Assembly: GCF_001187535.1 (NCBI RefSeq)
Contig: NZ_LFIO01001075.1
Span: 166,163-230,162, forward strand
Length of the DNA: 64,000 nucleotides
Direction of reading: 5' to 3'
Origin: Rhizobium ecuadorense
GTDB taxonomy: Bacteria > Pseudomonadota > Alphaproteobacteria > Rhizobiales > Rhizobiaceae
Part shown: piece by piece, positions 43,332 to 52,681 of the stretch
Position numbering within the stretch: the stretch's first letter is position 1
How the letters are laid out: every line of letters begins with the position of its first letter
Notes under the pieces: generated by a model
Told to the model about the DNA's origin: nothing
Databases searched by the model: none
The model's input: the letters and a program-made list of their open reading frames with translations, nothing else
Made by a program: the position numbers and the translations under genes

Positions 43332-44279
43332 TCAGAACTGGTAGCGACGCATGCGCCGCTGGATGACGAAGAGATAAAGCGAGACGCCGGCGAGGATGAT
43401 GAGGAACATCACCGTGGCGATCGTCGCGCCCATCGAGCGGTCGCCGAGTTGCAGCTGGAAACCGAAGAAGGTGCGGTAGAGCAGCGTGCCGAGAATGTCG
43501 GTCGACATGTCAGGCCCGGCGAGCGCCCCCTGCACGGTGTAGATCAGGTCGAAGGCATTGAAATTGCCGACGAAGGTCAGGATCGAGATGATGCCGATCG
43601 CCGGCAGGATGAGCGGCAGCTTGATCTTCCAGAACTGGGCCCAGCCGGTGATGCCGTCGCATTCTGCCGCCTCGATCACCTCTTCGGGAATGCTGAGCAG
43701 CGCCGCATAGATCAGCATCATCGGAATGCCGATATATTGCCAGTTGGAGATCAGCGACACGGCGATCAGCGCCGAGCCGGGCTTGCCGAGCCAGGGCGCG
43801 AACAGGAATTTCAACCCGATGAGATCGAGCATCCAGGGCGCCACACCCCAGATGGGCGAAAGGATCAGTTTCCAGATGAAGCCGACGATGACGAAAGAAA
43901 GCAGCGTTGGCAGGAATATCGCCGTGCGGTAAAAGGCGACGCCGCGCAGCTTCGGCACCGAAAGCAGGGCGGCAAGCGCAATACCGATCGGGTTTTGTAC
44001 GCACATGTGGATGGCGAAGAAGATCAGGTTGTTGACCAGCGCGTTCCAGAAATCATGCGCCCAGCGCGGGTCGCCGAACAGCACCTTGAAATTCGCAAAG
44101 CCTACGAAGGCCGGCTGACCGTCGACAATATTGTAGAGCGAAAGCCTGAGCGTCTCGATCAGCGGCAGCACCATGACGGCGGAATAGACGATTACCGCCG
44201 GCAGCATGAAAACGAAGATGTGCCAGCGTACCGGGCGCTTGATCGGGACGATATCGGCCGCGTTGTCGGTTGAACTCAT
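43332..44279 (-). CDS. Carbohydrate ABC transporter permease (MalF type)
   Basis: A 315-residue inner-membrane permease with six helices. The coupling loop EEVIEAAECDGITGWAQFWKIKLPLILPA is typical of CUT1 MalF-like subunits. Separated from the binding-protein gene by a RIME repeat. Confidence 0.9.
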   Translation of the reverse strand: MSSTDNAADIVPIKRPVRWHIFVFMLPAVIVYSAVMVLPLIETLRLSLYNIVDGQPAFVGFANFKVLFGDPRWAHDFWNALVNNLIFFAIHMCVQNPIGIALAALLSVPKLRGVAFYRTAIFLPTLLSFVIVGFIWKLILSPIWGVAPWMLDLIGLKFLFAPWLGKPGSALIAVSLISNWQYIGIPMMLIYAALLSIPEEVIEAAECDGITGWAQFWKIKLPLILPAIGIISILTFVGNFNAFDLIYTVQGALAGPDMSTDILGTLLYRTFFGFQLQLGDRSMGATIATVMFLIILAGVSLYLFVIQRRMRRYQF

Positions 44280-44325
44280 GGCTTTTGCCTGTTCTAGTCA
44301 CTTGCGTGCACAGGTGGAAAACGTT

Positions 44326-44460
44326 GCGCCTCACCCGAACTCTCTGCCACCTGGGAAGAGAGGCAACGCCCTGCTGGGATGCCATCGGACCGAGAGGTCG
44401 CTGCGAGTCTCCTTCTCCCCGCGAGCGGGGAGAAGGTGGCCGGCAGGCCGGATGAGGGGC
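44326..44460. repeat. RIME-type mosaic palindromic repeat, inverted copy
   Basis: A 135-bp element with ends GCGCCTCACCC and GGATGAGGGGC and a perfect 12-base hairpin CCTTCTCCCCGC-GA-GCGGGGAGAAGG (44411-44436). It corresponds to the reverse complement of the element at 29014-29150. It occupies the gap between binding-protein and permease genes; its first half is more degenerate. Confidence 0.8.
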
Positions 44461-44483
44461 AGCACACGCCGCCCCTCATCACA

Positions 44484-45743
44484 TCACTTCGCCGGCTTGT
44501 ACCAGCTGTCGAGACCCTTCTGGAGCTTTTCGGCAGCGACCTGCGGCGTATCGGTGCCGTTGATCACGTTGGCCGATTCCACCCAGGTCTCGTTTTCGAG
44601 ATTCGGCGTGCCGCGCGACAGGATCTGATAGGTCGAGCGCACGGTCGACTTGTACGGGCCGCGCCAGGAAACGAATTCCTGAGCAAGCGGATCGGACATC
44701 TTGACCGGGTTGGAGTTCAGGCTGAAGAAGCCCGGCAGCGCGTTAGCGTAGATATCGGCAAACTCGGGCGAAGCGACCCAGCTGAGGAATTTCTTGGCTT
44801 CCTCGGCATGCGTGCTCTTCGCGTTCAGGGCGACGCCGATATCGGGATGGTCGGAGATGTAGCCCGTGTCGCCGGCCTTCGGAACCGGCGGCGGGAAGGC
44901 GCCCATCTTGAACTGCGCCTGCGTGTTGAAGAGCGCGATTTCCCAGGAACCGGCCGGATAGATCGCGGCGCGGCCGAGCGTGAAGAGGTTCTGGCTGTCC
45001 GAATAGGTCTGGGCTTCGAAACCGTCGCCGAGATAAGGCTTCCACTTGGCAAGCTCCTCGTAGGGCTTGACCCAGTCGGCATCCGTCAGCTTCTGCTTGC
45101 CGGAGATCAGGGCGGCGCGGCCGTCCTCACCCTTCCAGTAGTTCGGGCCGATGTTCTGGTAGCCCATGGTGGCGGCTTCCCAGAGATCCTTCGTACCCAT
45201 GGCGAGCGGGATATAGGTCCCGTCGGCTTTGATCTTGTCGAGCGCCGCGTAGAATTCGTCCTGCGTCTTCGGCACGGAGATGCCGAGCTTGTCGAAGGCA
45301 TCCTTGTTGTAGATGAAGCCGTGGATGACCGAAGCCATCGGCACGCAGAAGGTCGACTTGCCGTCGTCTGTCGTCCAGGCGGCCTTGGCGACCGGCGAGA
45401 AGTTCTCCATACCCGGCAGGCTGGTGATGTCGACGAGCTGCTTCTTGTTGAAGAGTTCGAGCGAAGCGTCGAACGGACGGCAGGTGATGATGTCGCCAGC
45501 GGAACCGGCATCGAGCTTGGCGTTCAGCGACGCGTTGTATTCGGTCGGCGCGGTCGGCGAGAAGACGATCTTGATGCCCGGGTTCTTGGCTTCGAAGGCC
45601 GGGATGATCTTTTCCTGCCAGATCTGCAGGTCGTCGTTACGCCAGCTTTCCACAGTCAGCGTGACGTCGGCGGCATGGACGAGACCTGCCGACGTCAGCA
45701 GACTGGAGGCAAGCAGAAAGCTTTTCAGAGCAGTGTTTTTCAT
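44484..45743 (-). CDS. Sugar ABC transporter substrate-binding protein
   Basis: A 419-residue CUT1-type periplasmic binding protein. Signal peptide cut near VHAAD (residue 24), followed by VTLTVESWRNDDLQIWQEKIIPAFEAKNPGIKI. AGGAGAGGG precedes the ATG at 45743. First gene of a five-gene operon with two permeases, an oxidoreductase and an ATPase. The sugar is unknown; the divergent N-acetylglucosamine-kinase-like gene hints at an amino sugar (inference). Confidence 0.9.
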   Translation of the reverse strand: MKNTALKSFLLASSLLTSAGLVHAADVTLTVESWRNDDLQIWQEKIIPAFEAKNPGIKIVFSPTAPTEYNASLNAKLDAGSAGDIITCRPFDASLELFNKKQLVDITSLPGMENFSPVAKAAWTTDDGKSTFCVPMASVIHGFIYNKDAFDKLGISVPKTQDEFYAALDKIKADGTYIPLAMGTKDLWEAATMGYQNIGPNYWKGEDGRAALISGKQKLTDADWVKPYEELAKWKPYLGDGFEAQTYSDSQNLFTLGRAAIYPAGSWEIALFNTQAQFKMGAFPPPVPKAGDTGYISDHPDIGVALNAKSTHAEEAKKFLSWVASPEFADIYANALPGFFSLNSNPVKMSDPLAQEFVSWRGPYKSTVRSTYQILSRGTPNLENETWVESANVINGTDTPQVAAEKLQKGLDSWYKPAK

Positions 45744-46083
45744 TTCCCTCTCCTGTGTTTTGAGCGCCACAAGGCGCTGTTTTCGATCTGAAACAAGCGT
45801 TGGCGTGCCTGAGGAAACACCCAATGCCCCTTGGAGGACCGCCAGCGGCTGCCGGTCCCGAAAGCTCGATGACCGCGAAGGCAGATTGCCTGCGGCCGGG
45901 CCGCCTCCCGGTGACGTGCATCGGGCGCGGCAAACGATGGAAAGGCCGATGGATACCTGAACTTCACCCCCAGCCTGACGGGCCGGCGGGCTGTTTCTCG
46001 ATCATCCTCGAAGCGGCTCCGGCTTGGCTTGGCTGCCGGTTTTCGTGGGCCTCGATGCGCTGTTCCCTTTTGCCGAATTAAGG
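45744..46083. other. Gene-free leader of the sugar-uptake operon
   Basis: 340 bp upstream of the binding-protein gene. It is GC-rich and contains short open frames on both strands without ribosome sites or recognisable products. I see no gene or hairpin here; probably a long 5' leader or decayed sequence. Confidence 0.4.
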
Positions 46084-46240
46084 CCAAAAAAATACCAATT
46101 GTCCAGCCGATTTTAACTTTTTAGCCTCCGAAAATTCATTTAAAAATTTTATTTAACAAAATCAATATGATAAAAAGATTGATTTTCTCCGTCATTCTTA
46201 CTTGGTAAATGGTATTTTTTTGGTATTGTAATAAAAACCA
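46084..46240. promoter_or_regulatory. Divergent AT-rich promoter with repeated TGGTATTTTTTTGG elements
   Basis: TGGTATTTTTTTGG occurs exactly twice in opposite orientation, at 46084-46097 (minus) and 46210-46223 (plus). Around the plus copy, TGGTA repeats at 46203, 46210 and 46221, and AAAAACCA ends at 46240. The region is much more AT-rich than its surroundings. Likely operator cluster for the GntR/UTRA regulator encoded at 47148. Confidence 0.6.
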
Positions 46241-46266
46241 TGGGGAACGGCGTATTCGGAGGCCCG

Positions 46267-47151
46267 ATGACAGAGCTTGCAATCGGCATAGACGGCGGCG
46301 GAACGAGCTGCCGGGCAGCGGTCGCGGATAGAAACGGCAACATCATCGGCCGCGGCAAATCAGGCCCTGCCAACATCCTGTCGGATCTGGAAAACTCGCT
46401 TCTCAACATCGTCGAATCCGCCCGACAGGCGCTGCGCGATGCGGGGCTCGATGCTGAAGCCGTTTCCTCCGTTGCCTCAGTCGTCGGCGTCGCCGGCGCC
46501 AATGTCGGCGATAACGGCCAGCGAATCGAAAAGGCCCTGCCCTTTGCCGAAGGCCTAGTTGTCACCGATGCGCTGATTGCCCTGCAGGGCGCACTCGGCG
46601 ATGCCGACGGCATCGTCGGCGCCTTCGGCACCGGCTCGGTCTATAATGCCCGCAGGAACGGCCGGCTGAACGGCATCGGCGGCTGGGGCTTTATCGTCGG
46701 CGACCAGGCAAGCGGCGCCCGCCTCGGCCGCGACCTGATGGAGCGATCGCTGCTCGCCCATGACGGCGTACGCCCGGCTTCATCAATCACCGAAGCGATC
46801 CTGGCCGAATACGGCAACGATCCTGAACGCATCGTTGAATTTGCCCATTCGGCAAGACCGACGGATTTTGCCCGCTACGCGCCTGTCGTCTTCGAACATG
46901 CGGCCAAGGGTGATGCTGTCGCGGCCGGCATTGTCAGGGATGCGGCAACGGCGATCGGCGAAAGCCTTGACGCGCTGCTCTGGCCGGAATGCCCGTCGAT
47001 CTGCCTGCTCGGCGGGCTTGCGGAAGCCTATGCGCCGTGGCTTTCCGAACGCTATAACTCACGACTCGTCAGGCCGAAGGGCGATGCGCTACAGGGTGCA
47101 GTCGAACTTGCGGTGAAACTCCTCAACAACGGGCAGAGAGGTGCGGCATGA
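46267..47151 (+). CDS. BadF/BadG/BcrA-type ATPase, N-acetylglucosamine-kinase-like
   Basis: A 294-residue ASKHA-fold kinase. Phosphate-1 motif IGIDGGGTSCR at the N-terminus, GVAGANVG in the middle and VGAFGTGSVYN with GGWGFIVGDQASGARLG, which matches eukaryotic-type N-acetylglucosamine kinases. It would phosphorylate an amino sugar imported by the divergent ABC system. GGAGG lies four bases before the ATG at 46267. Overlaps the regulator gene by four bases. Confidence 0.85.
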   Translation: MTELAIGIDGGGTSCRAAVADRNGNIIGRGKSGPANILSDLENSLLNIVESARQALRDAGLDAEAVSSVASVVGVAGANVGDNGQRIEKALPFAEGLVVTDALIALQGALGDADGIVGAFGTGSVYNARRNGRLNGIGGWGFIVGDQASGARLGRDLMERSLLAHDGVRPASSITEAILAEYGNDPERIVEFAHSARPTDFARYAPVVFEHAAKGDAVAAGIVRDAATAIGESLDALLWPECPSICLLGGLAEAYAPWLSERYNSRLVRPKGDALQGAVELAVKLLNNGQRGAA

Positions 47152-47912
47152 CCGACGACCTCGCCGCTCTCCTTTCCCTGCAGCGCCTGCAGGCGGCCGG
47201 CACCGGCCCGCTCTACGTCAAGCTGCGCCGCACACTCGAGGAAGCCGTGCGCACCGGCACGCTCGGCCATGGCGATGCGCTGCCGCCGGAACGCGACATC
47301 GCCGAATTTGCCGCTGTCAGCCGGGTTACCGTGCGCAAAGCGATCGACGAACTCGTTGCCGACGGCCTGCTGGTACGCCGCCATGGTTCCGGCACCTTCG
47401 TCGCCAAACCGGTCTCGAGGGTCGAGCAGCGCCTGTCGCAGCTCACCTCCTTCACCGAGGATATGGCGCGCCGCGGCATGTCCTCCCGCTCCGAGTGGCT
47501 GCACAAGGGCGTCCACACCCCCTCGCCTGACGAGATGATGATTCTCGGCCTTGGCACTGACGTGAAGGTTTCGCGCCTCTCGCGCCTGCGCATTGCCGAC
47601 GACCAGCCGCTGGCAATCGAGAACGCCAGCGTCTCCGGCGAATTCCTGCCCGATCCCTCAGTCGTCACCAATTCGCTTTACGCCGAACTCGAACGCCTCC
47701 AGGTCCGCCCCGTGCGCGCCGTGCAGCGCATCTCGGCGACCAATATGAAGGAAGCCGACGCCCAGCTTCTCGGCGTCTCCGTCGGCGCCGCCGGATTGTC
47801 GATCGAGCGCATCTCCTATCTCGGCTCCGGCCGCGCCGTCGAATTCACCCGCTCGCTCTATCGCGGCGACGCCTATGATTTCGTCGCGGAGTTGACGATC
47901 GGGGTGACCTGA
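47148..47912 (+). CDS. GntR family regulator with UTRA domain (HutC/NagR type)
   Basis: A 254-residue regulator: winged helix at about residues 20-90 (LPPERDIAEFAAVSRVTVRKAIDELVADGLL) and UTRA ligand domain at about 105-245. NagR-like members bind glucosamine or N-acetylglucosamine phosphates. Translationally coupled to the kinase, so the sensor is made with the enzyme that generates its likely ligand. Confidence 0.88.
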   Translation: MTDDLAALLSLQRLQAAGTGPLYVKLRRTLEEAVRTGTLGHGDALPPERDIAEFAAVSRVTVRKAIDELVADGLLVRRHGSGTFVAKPVSRVEQRLSQLTSFTEDMARRGMSSRSEWLHKGVHTPSPDEMMILGLGTDVKVSRLSRLRIADDQPLAIENASVSGEFLPDPSVVTNSLYAELERLQVRPVRAVQRISATNMKEADAQLLGVSVGAAGLSIERISYLGSGRAVEFTRSLYRGDAYDFVAELTIGVT

Positions 47913-47914
47913 GC

Positions 47915-48316
47915 CTACCAGAAGCGGGCGATCCAAAGCTGGTTCCCGGCGAGTTCGTCGAAGATCGCATCGGCTGAGATGATTGGTATCCCGTTCTGCG
48001 TGGCGGTCGCGGCAAGAAGCCGGTCGAACGGATCGCGATGGGCCCAGTCCATTATGGCTGCAGCCAGACAGATTTCCGGTGTCAGGGCCGCAGCAATGCC
48101 ACCCTGCTCCTGCAACATTTCCGGCAGCCGGCCGATGAAAGGCTCCATCTCTGGCCATTTACCGAGGCGAACCTTCTGCCCGATTTCAAAAAGGGATATC
48201 GGGCTGACGAGAATAGTCTCCGCTTTTTCGATCAGAGCGACCGCCTTGGCCGAGAGCCGCTCGTCGCCGGTCAGCGACCATGCCCAGGCATGGGTGTCGA
48301 GCAGAAGCGAATTCAC
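47915..48316 (-). CDS. PIN-domain toxin (VapC-like) of type II toxin-antitoxin pair
   Basis: A 133-residue PIN-domain ribonuclease. Acidic active-site residues are visible: Asp7 (LLLDTHAW), Glu44 (SLFEIG), Asp95/Asp98 (RDPFDR) and Asp116 (ISADAIFD). It should cleave RNA when free of antitoxin. Its start overlaps the antitoxin stop by four bases, and it ends two bases from the convergent GntR gene. Confidence 0.9.
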   Translation of the reverse strand: MNSLLLDTHAWAWSLTGDERLSAKAVALIEKAETILVSPISLFEIGQKVRLGKWPEMEPFIGRLPEMLQEQGGIAAALTPEICLAAAIMDWAHRDPFDRLLAATATQNGIPIISADAIFDELAGNQLWIARFW

Positions 48317-48546
48317 TCGATCCCTTCCCAGGCAGCAAGATCGCTTCCATCCATGGGCTCGAAAAAGTCCGGCCCCTTTCCAGCAACCTGTCCCTTGAGC
48401 AGGCCGATTTTGAAGGAAGATTGCGCAATCGGAATGATCTTCACAACAGGCTTATGCCCTTTGGCGATCACCACTTCCTCACCGGAAAGGGCGGCGTCGA
48501 TCAACTTCGACAGATTGGTCTTCGCGGCATGAATGGTAACCTGCAT
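48313..48546 (-). CDS. Phd/YefM-family antitoxin
   Basis: A 77-residue antitoxin (MQVTIHAAKTNLSKLIDAALSGEEVVIAKG) whose N-terminal half binds DNA and C-terminal half should wrap the PIN toxin. GAGGA six bases upstream supports the ATG at 48546 over the one at 48558. A TTAGCTAA tandem palindrome directly upstream is the probable autoregulatory site. Confidence 0.9.
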   Translation of the reverse strand: MQVTIHAAKTNLSKLIDAALSGEEVVIAKGHKPVVKIIPIAQSSFKIGLLKGQVAGKGPDFFEPMDGSDLAAWEGIE

Positions 48547-48556
48547 CGCAGTCCTC

Positions 48557-48575
48557 ATTAGCTAACTTAGCTAAT
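48557..48575. promoter_or_regulatory. Toxin-antitoxin autoregulatory operator
   Basis: ATTAGCTAA-C-TTAGCTAAT: two eight-base palindromes inside a 19-bp palindrome, starting 11 bp before the antitoxin ATG and adjoining the ribosome site. Confidence 0.7.
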
Positions 48576-48647
48576 CATATCACCTCACCACGAATTCCGC
48601 TACCGAATTCGAAAATTCGGATAATTATTGAACCATATCAAAATCAT

Positions 48648-48678
48648 AAAGCCGGAAAGTGAATCACTTCCCGGCTTT
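48648..48678 (-). terminator. Terminator downstream of metH
   Basis: Stem AAAGCCGGaAAGTG/CACTTcCCGGCTTT with one mismatch and a three-base loop, about 60 bp after the metH stop; T-rich on the minus-strand side. Confidence 0.7.
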
Positions 48679-48736
48679 CATTCATTGAATCAGTTCCTGA
48701 GCGCGCCGCCTCAAGCGACTGCGAAGACTCGCCAAA

Positions 48737-51700
48737 TCAGGCCGCGTCCTCGATCTCCTCGCCCGTCTTGCGCGGCACGTAGTTGAGCACCGGCCCGAGC
48801 CAGCGTTCGACTTCGGAAACTTCCATACCCTTACGCTTGGCATAGTCTTCCACCTGATCGCGCTCCACCTTGGCGACGCCGAAGTAATAGGAGTCGGGGT
48901 GGCCGATATAGAGGCCGGAGACCGATGAACCCGGCCACATCGCATAGCTCTCCGTCAGCTTGACGCCAGCCGCCTTTTCCGCATCCAACAGCTTGAAAAG
49001 CGTTGCCTTCTCGGTGTGATCGGGCTGGGCGGGATAACCGGGCGCCGGCCGAATACCGGCATAGGCTTCGGCAATGAGATCCTCTTTGCTGAGCGTCTCA
49101 TCCTTCGCATAGCCCCAATATTCGCGGCGCACCTGCTCATGCATGCGCTCGGCGAAGGCTTCGGCGAAGCGGTCGGCCAGCGCCTTGACGAGGATCGAGG
49201 AATAATCGTCATTGGCACGTTCGAAGCGCTCGGCGATGGCGATTTCCTCGATGCCTGATGTCACAACGAAGCCGCCCATATAATCAGGCACACCGCTTGC
49301 GACAGGGGCGACGAAATCGGAGAGCGCCACGTTCGGCCGCCCGTCCCGCTTCGAAAGCTGCTGGCGCAACGTGTAGAAGGTGGCGAGCTCCCGGCTGCGG
49401 CTCTCGTCGGTAAACAGGCGGATATCGTCGCCGACGGCGCCGGCCGGCCAGAAGCCGATGACGGCGCGCGGGCGGAACCACTTCTCGTCGATGATCTTCT
49501 TGAGCATCGCCTGCGCATCCGCCCAGAGTGCACGCGCCGCCTCGCCCTGCTTCTCGTCTTCGAGGATGGCAGGGTAACGGCCGCGCAGTTCCCAGGTCTG
49601 GAAGAACGGCGTCCAGTCGATATATCTGGCAAGCTCGGCCAGATCGTAATCCTCGAACACCCGCGTACCGAAGAATTGCGGCTTTGTCGGCTTGTAGGCA
49701 GGCCAGTCGACCTTATGCGCATTCTCGCGAGCCCGCGGTAGCGGCAGGCGCACCTTCTCGGCTTCGCTGCGGGCATGGGCGGCCGCCACCTTGGCATATT
49801 CGGCCCTTGTATCGTCGACATAGCCCTGGCGCGTTTCCGGCGAGAGCAGCGCCGAGACGACGCCGACAGCGCGGCTCGCATCGGTGACGTAGATCGCCTG
49901 GCCCTTGTTGTAGCCGGGATGGATCTTGACGGCCGTATGCACGCGGCTGGTCGTCGCCCCGCCGATCAGCAGCGGGATGTCGAAACCCTGCCGTTCCATT
50001 TCGGCCGCGACATGCACCATCTCGTCGAGCGACGGCGTGATCAGGCCTGAAAGGCCGATGACATCGACCTTCTCGGCGATCGCCGTTTCGAGAATCTTCG
50101 TCGCCGGCACCATGACGCCGAGGTCGACGATCTCGTAATTGTTACAGGCGAGCACAACGCCGACGATATTCTTGCCGATATCGTGCACATCGCCCTTGAC
50201 CGTCGCCATCAGGATCTTGCCGGCCGAGCGACGCTCCTCGCCGCCGTTCAGGCGTTTTTCCTCTTCCATGTAGGGCAGCAGCACGGCGACCGCCTGCTTC
50301 ATGACGCGCGCCGATTTGACCACCTGCGGCAGGAACATCTTGCCCGAACCGAAGAGATCGCCGACGACGTTCATGCCGGCCATCAGCGGCCCTTCGATGA
50401 CATGCAGCGGCCGGGCGGCCTGCTGGCGCGCTTCTTCGGTATCGGCTTCGATATATTCGGTAATGCCGTTCACAAGCGCATGTTCGAGACGCTTCTCGAC
50501 GCTCCATTCGCGCCAGGAGAGATCCTGAACCCGGCCTTCCCTGGCGCCGGCGCCACGGAAGCGCTCGGCGACTTCGAGCAGCCGCTCGGTGCCGTCGGCA
50601 CGGCGGTTCAGCACCACGTCCTCGCAGGCCTCGCGCAGTTCGGGATCGATATTGTCGTAGACCGCCAGCTGGCCGGCATTGACGATGCCCATGTCCATGC
50701 CCGCCTGGATGGCGTGGTAGAGGAACACGGCATGCATCGCCTCGCGCACCGGCTCGTTGCCGCGGAACGAGAAGGACAGGTTCGAGACGCCGCCGGAGAT
50801 ATGCACGAGCGGCATGCGCTCACGGATCGTCCGCGTCGCCTCGATGAAATCGACGCCGTAATTATTGTGCTCCTCGATGCCGGTCGCGACCGCGAAGATG
50901 TTCGGGTCGAAGATGATGTCCTCGGGCGGGAAACCGATCTTTTCGGTCAGAAGCTTGTAGGCGCGCGTGCAGATCTCCACCTTGCGCTCATAGCTGTCGG
51001 CCTGCCCCGTCTCGTCGAAGGCCATGACGACGACGGCCGCGCCGTAATTGTGCAACAGCCGCGCCTGGGCGAGGAAATTCTCCTCGCCTTCCTTCAGCGA
51101 GATCGAGTTGACGATCGGCTTGCCCTGGACGCGCTTCAGGCCGGATTCGATGATCGAGAATTTCGAACTATCGATCATCACGGGCACGCGGGCGATATCG
51201 GGCTCGGCAGCGATCAGGTTGAGGAACTCGACCATCGCCTTTTCGGAATCGATCAGGCCCTCGTCCATGTTGATGTCGATCACCTGCGCGCCGTTTTCGA
51301 CCTGGTCGCGCGCGACATCGAGTGCCGCCGTGTAATCGGCATTGGTGATCAGCTTGCGGAACTTCGCCGAGCCGGTGACGTTGGTGCGCTCGCCGACATT
51401 GACGAAGGGAATGTCCTTGGTCAGCTCGAAAGGTTCGAGGCCCGACAGCGACATGAAGGGGCGGTGCTCGGGGATCGGCCGCGGCTTGTATTTCGCCACG
51501 GTCTCGGCGATCGCGCGGATATGTTCCGGCGTCGAGCCGCAGCAGCCGCCGACGATGTTGACCAGGCCTTCGCGGGCGAAGCTGTCGATCTGGGCCGCCA
51601 TCAGTTCCGGCGTTTCGTCATACTGGCCGAATTCGTTCGGCAGGCCGGCATTCGGATAGGCGCAGATGAAAGTATCGGCCACACCCGAAAGCTCCTGCAG

Positions 51701-52510
51701 GTGCGGGCGCATCGCATTGGCGCCGAGCGCGCAGTTGAGGCCGATCGTGAAGGGATTGGCGTGGCGCACCGAGTTCCAGAAGGCCGACGGCGTCTGGCCG
51801 GAGAGTGTGCGGCCGGAAAGGTCGGTGATCGTGCCGGAGATCATCACCGGCAGGCGCACGCCCTTGGCCTCGAAGCGCTCCTCGCAGGCGAAGATCGCCG
51901 CCTTGGCGTTCAGCGTGTCGAAGATCGTCTCGATCAGAATGATGTCGGCGCCGCCGTCGATCAGGCCGTCGATCTGTTCGCCATAGGCGGAGCGCAGATC
52001 GTCAAAGGTGACGGCCCGGAAGCCCGGGTTGTTGACATCGGGCGAGATCGAGGCAGTGCGGTTGGTCGGGCCGATGGCGCCGGCGACGAAGCGGCGGCGG
52101 CCGTCCTCGCGCTCGGCACGCTGTGCTGCCCGGCGGACGATCTCCGCGCCTTCCTTGTTGAGGTCGTAGACAGCCCCTTCCATCGCGTAATCGGCCTGCG
52201 CGATGCGGGTCGAGGAGAAGGTGTTGGTCTCGAGAATATCGGCGCCGGCCATGGCGTATTTGTAATGGATCTCTTCGATCGCATCCGGCTGGGTCAGGAT
52301 CAGAAGGTCGTTATTGCCCTTCTGGTGGCAGGCGCAGCCGATGAAGCGGGTGCCGCGGAACTGGTCTTCGTCATAGCCGAGCCCCTGGATCTGCGTGCCC
52401 ATGGCGCCGTCGAGGACGAGGATGCGTTCGCTCGCGGCTTTGCGCAGCGCTGCGAAGACTTCATTGCCGTCACGTTTGCCCGTTTCCGGACCAAAGAGAG
52501 TATCGAACAC
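48737..52510 (-). CDS. metH: Cobalamin-dependent methionine synthase
   Basis: Transfers the methyl group of 5-methyl-THF to homocysteine through methylcobalamin. Full length (1257 residues) with all four modules: homocysteine domain ending in the zinc-binding GGCCGSTPEH (about 1-340), pterin-binding domain starting FVNVGERTNVTGS, B12 domain with the DVHDIGKNIV cobalt-ligand His, and a C-terminal SAM reactivation domain (RPAPGYPAQPDH). The GTG start has AGGAG upstream. A 20-bp palindrome 41 bp upstream matches the site at the metF unit. Confidence 0.96.
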   Translation of the reverse strand: MFDTLFGPETGKRDGNEVFAALRKAASERILVLDGAMGTQIQGLGYDEDQFRGTRFIGCACHQKGNNDLLILTQPDAIEEIHYKYAMAGADILETNTFSSTRIAQADYAMEGAVYDLNKEGAEIVRRAAQRAEREDGRRRFVAGAIGPTNRTASISPDVNNPGFRAVTFDDLRSAYGEQIDGLIDGGADIILIETIFDTLNAKAAIFACEERFEAKGVRLPVMISGTITDLSGRTLSGQTPSAFWNSVRHANPFTIGLNCALGANAMRPHLQELSGVADTFICAYPNAGLPNEFGQYDETPELMAAQIDSFAREGLVNIVGGCCGSTPEHIRAIAETVAKYKPRPIPEHRPFMSLSGLEPFELTKDIPFVNVGERTNVTGSAKFRKLITNADYTAALDVARDQVENGAQVIDINMDEGLIDSEKAMVEFLNLIAAEPDIARVPVMIDSSKFSIIESGLKRVQGKPIVNSISLKEGEENFLAQARLLHNYGAAVVVMAFDETGQADSYERKVEICTRAYKLLTEKIGFPPEDIIFDPNIFAVATGIEEHNNYGVDFIEATRTIRERMPLVHISGGVSNLSFSFRGNEPVREAMHAVFLYHAIQAGMDMGIVNAGQLAVYDNIDPELREACEDVVLNRRADGTERLLEVAERFRGAGAREGRVQDLSWREWSVEKRLEHALVNGITEYIEADTEEARQQAARPLHVIEGPLMAGMNVVGDLFGSGKMFLPQVVKSARVMKQAVAVLLPYMEEEKRLNGGEERRSAGKILMATVKGDVHDIGKNIVGVVLACNNYEIVDLGVMVPATKILETAIAEKVDVIGLSGLITPSLDEMVHVAAEMERQGFDIPLLIGGATTSRVHTAVKIHPGYNKGQAIYVTDASRAVGVVSALLSPETRQGYVDDTRAEYAKVAAAHARSEAEKVRLPLPRARENAHKVDWPAYKPTKPQFFGTRVFEDYDLAELARYIDWTPFFQTWELRGRYPAILEDEKQGEAARALWADAQAMLKKIIDEKWFRPRAVIGFWPAGAVGDDIRLFTDESRSRELATFYTLRQQLSKRDGRPNVALSDFVAPVASGVPDYMGGFVVTSGIEEIAIAERFERANDDYSSILVKALADRFAEAFAERMHEQVRREYWGYAKDETLSKEDLIAEAYAGIRPAPGYPAQPDHTEKATLFKLLDAEKAAGVKLTESYAMWPGSSVSGLYIGHPDSYYFGVAKVERDQVEDYAKRKGMEVSEVERWLGPVLNYVPRKTGEEIEDAA

Positions 52511-52551
52511 GGGAGGGCTCCTTGACGTCGTAAGACCAGACAGTTCAAATC

Positions 52552-52571
52552 ACATAAAGATATCTTTATGT
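52552..52571. promoter_or_regulatory. Palindromic operator, methionine regulon site 2
   Basis: Perfect 20-bp palindrome ACATAAAGATATCTTTATGT, sharing its 16-bp core with the site at 11610. It lies between metH and the divergent AGE-family gene, 41 bp from the metH start. Confidence 0.8.
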
Positions 52572-52681
52572 CAATATATGCCTGTCGATTTCGTGCTTTG
52601 CAAGCCTGGCCCCATGACAGACTCGAATGGCCCCTATATAGGCATTTCAAAAGCATCGCCCACGAAATCGGAGGAAATGTC

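Noticed and set aside
45800..46081. 93-codon plus-strand frame in the sugar-operon leader
   Set aside because: No ribosome site, Pro/Arg/Trp-rich composition and no similarity I recognise.
50183..52525. 780-codon plus-strand open frame
   Set aside because: Antisense shadow of metH, which is full length with all four domains.
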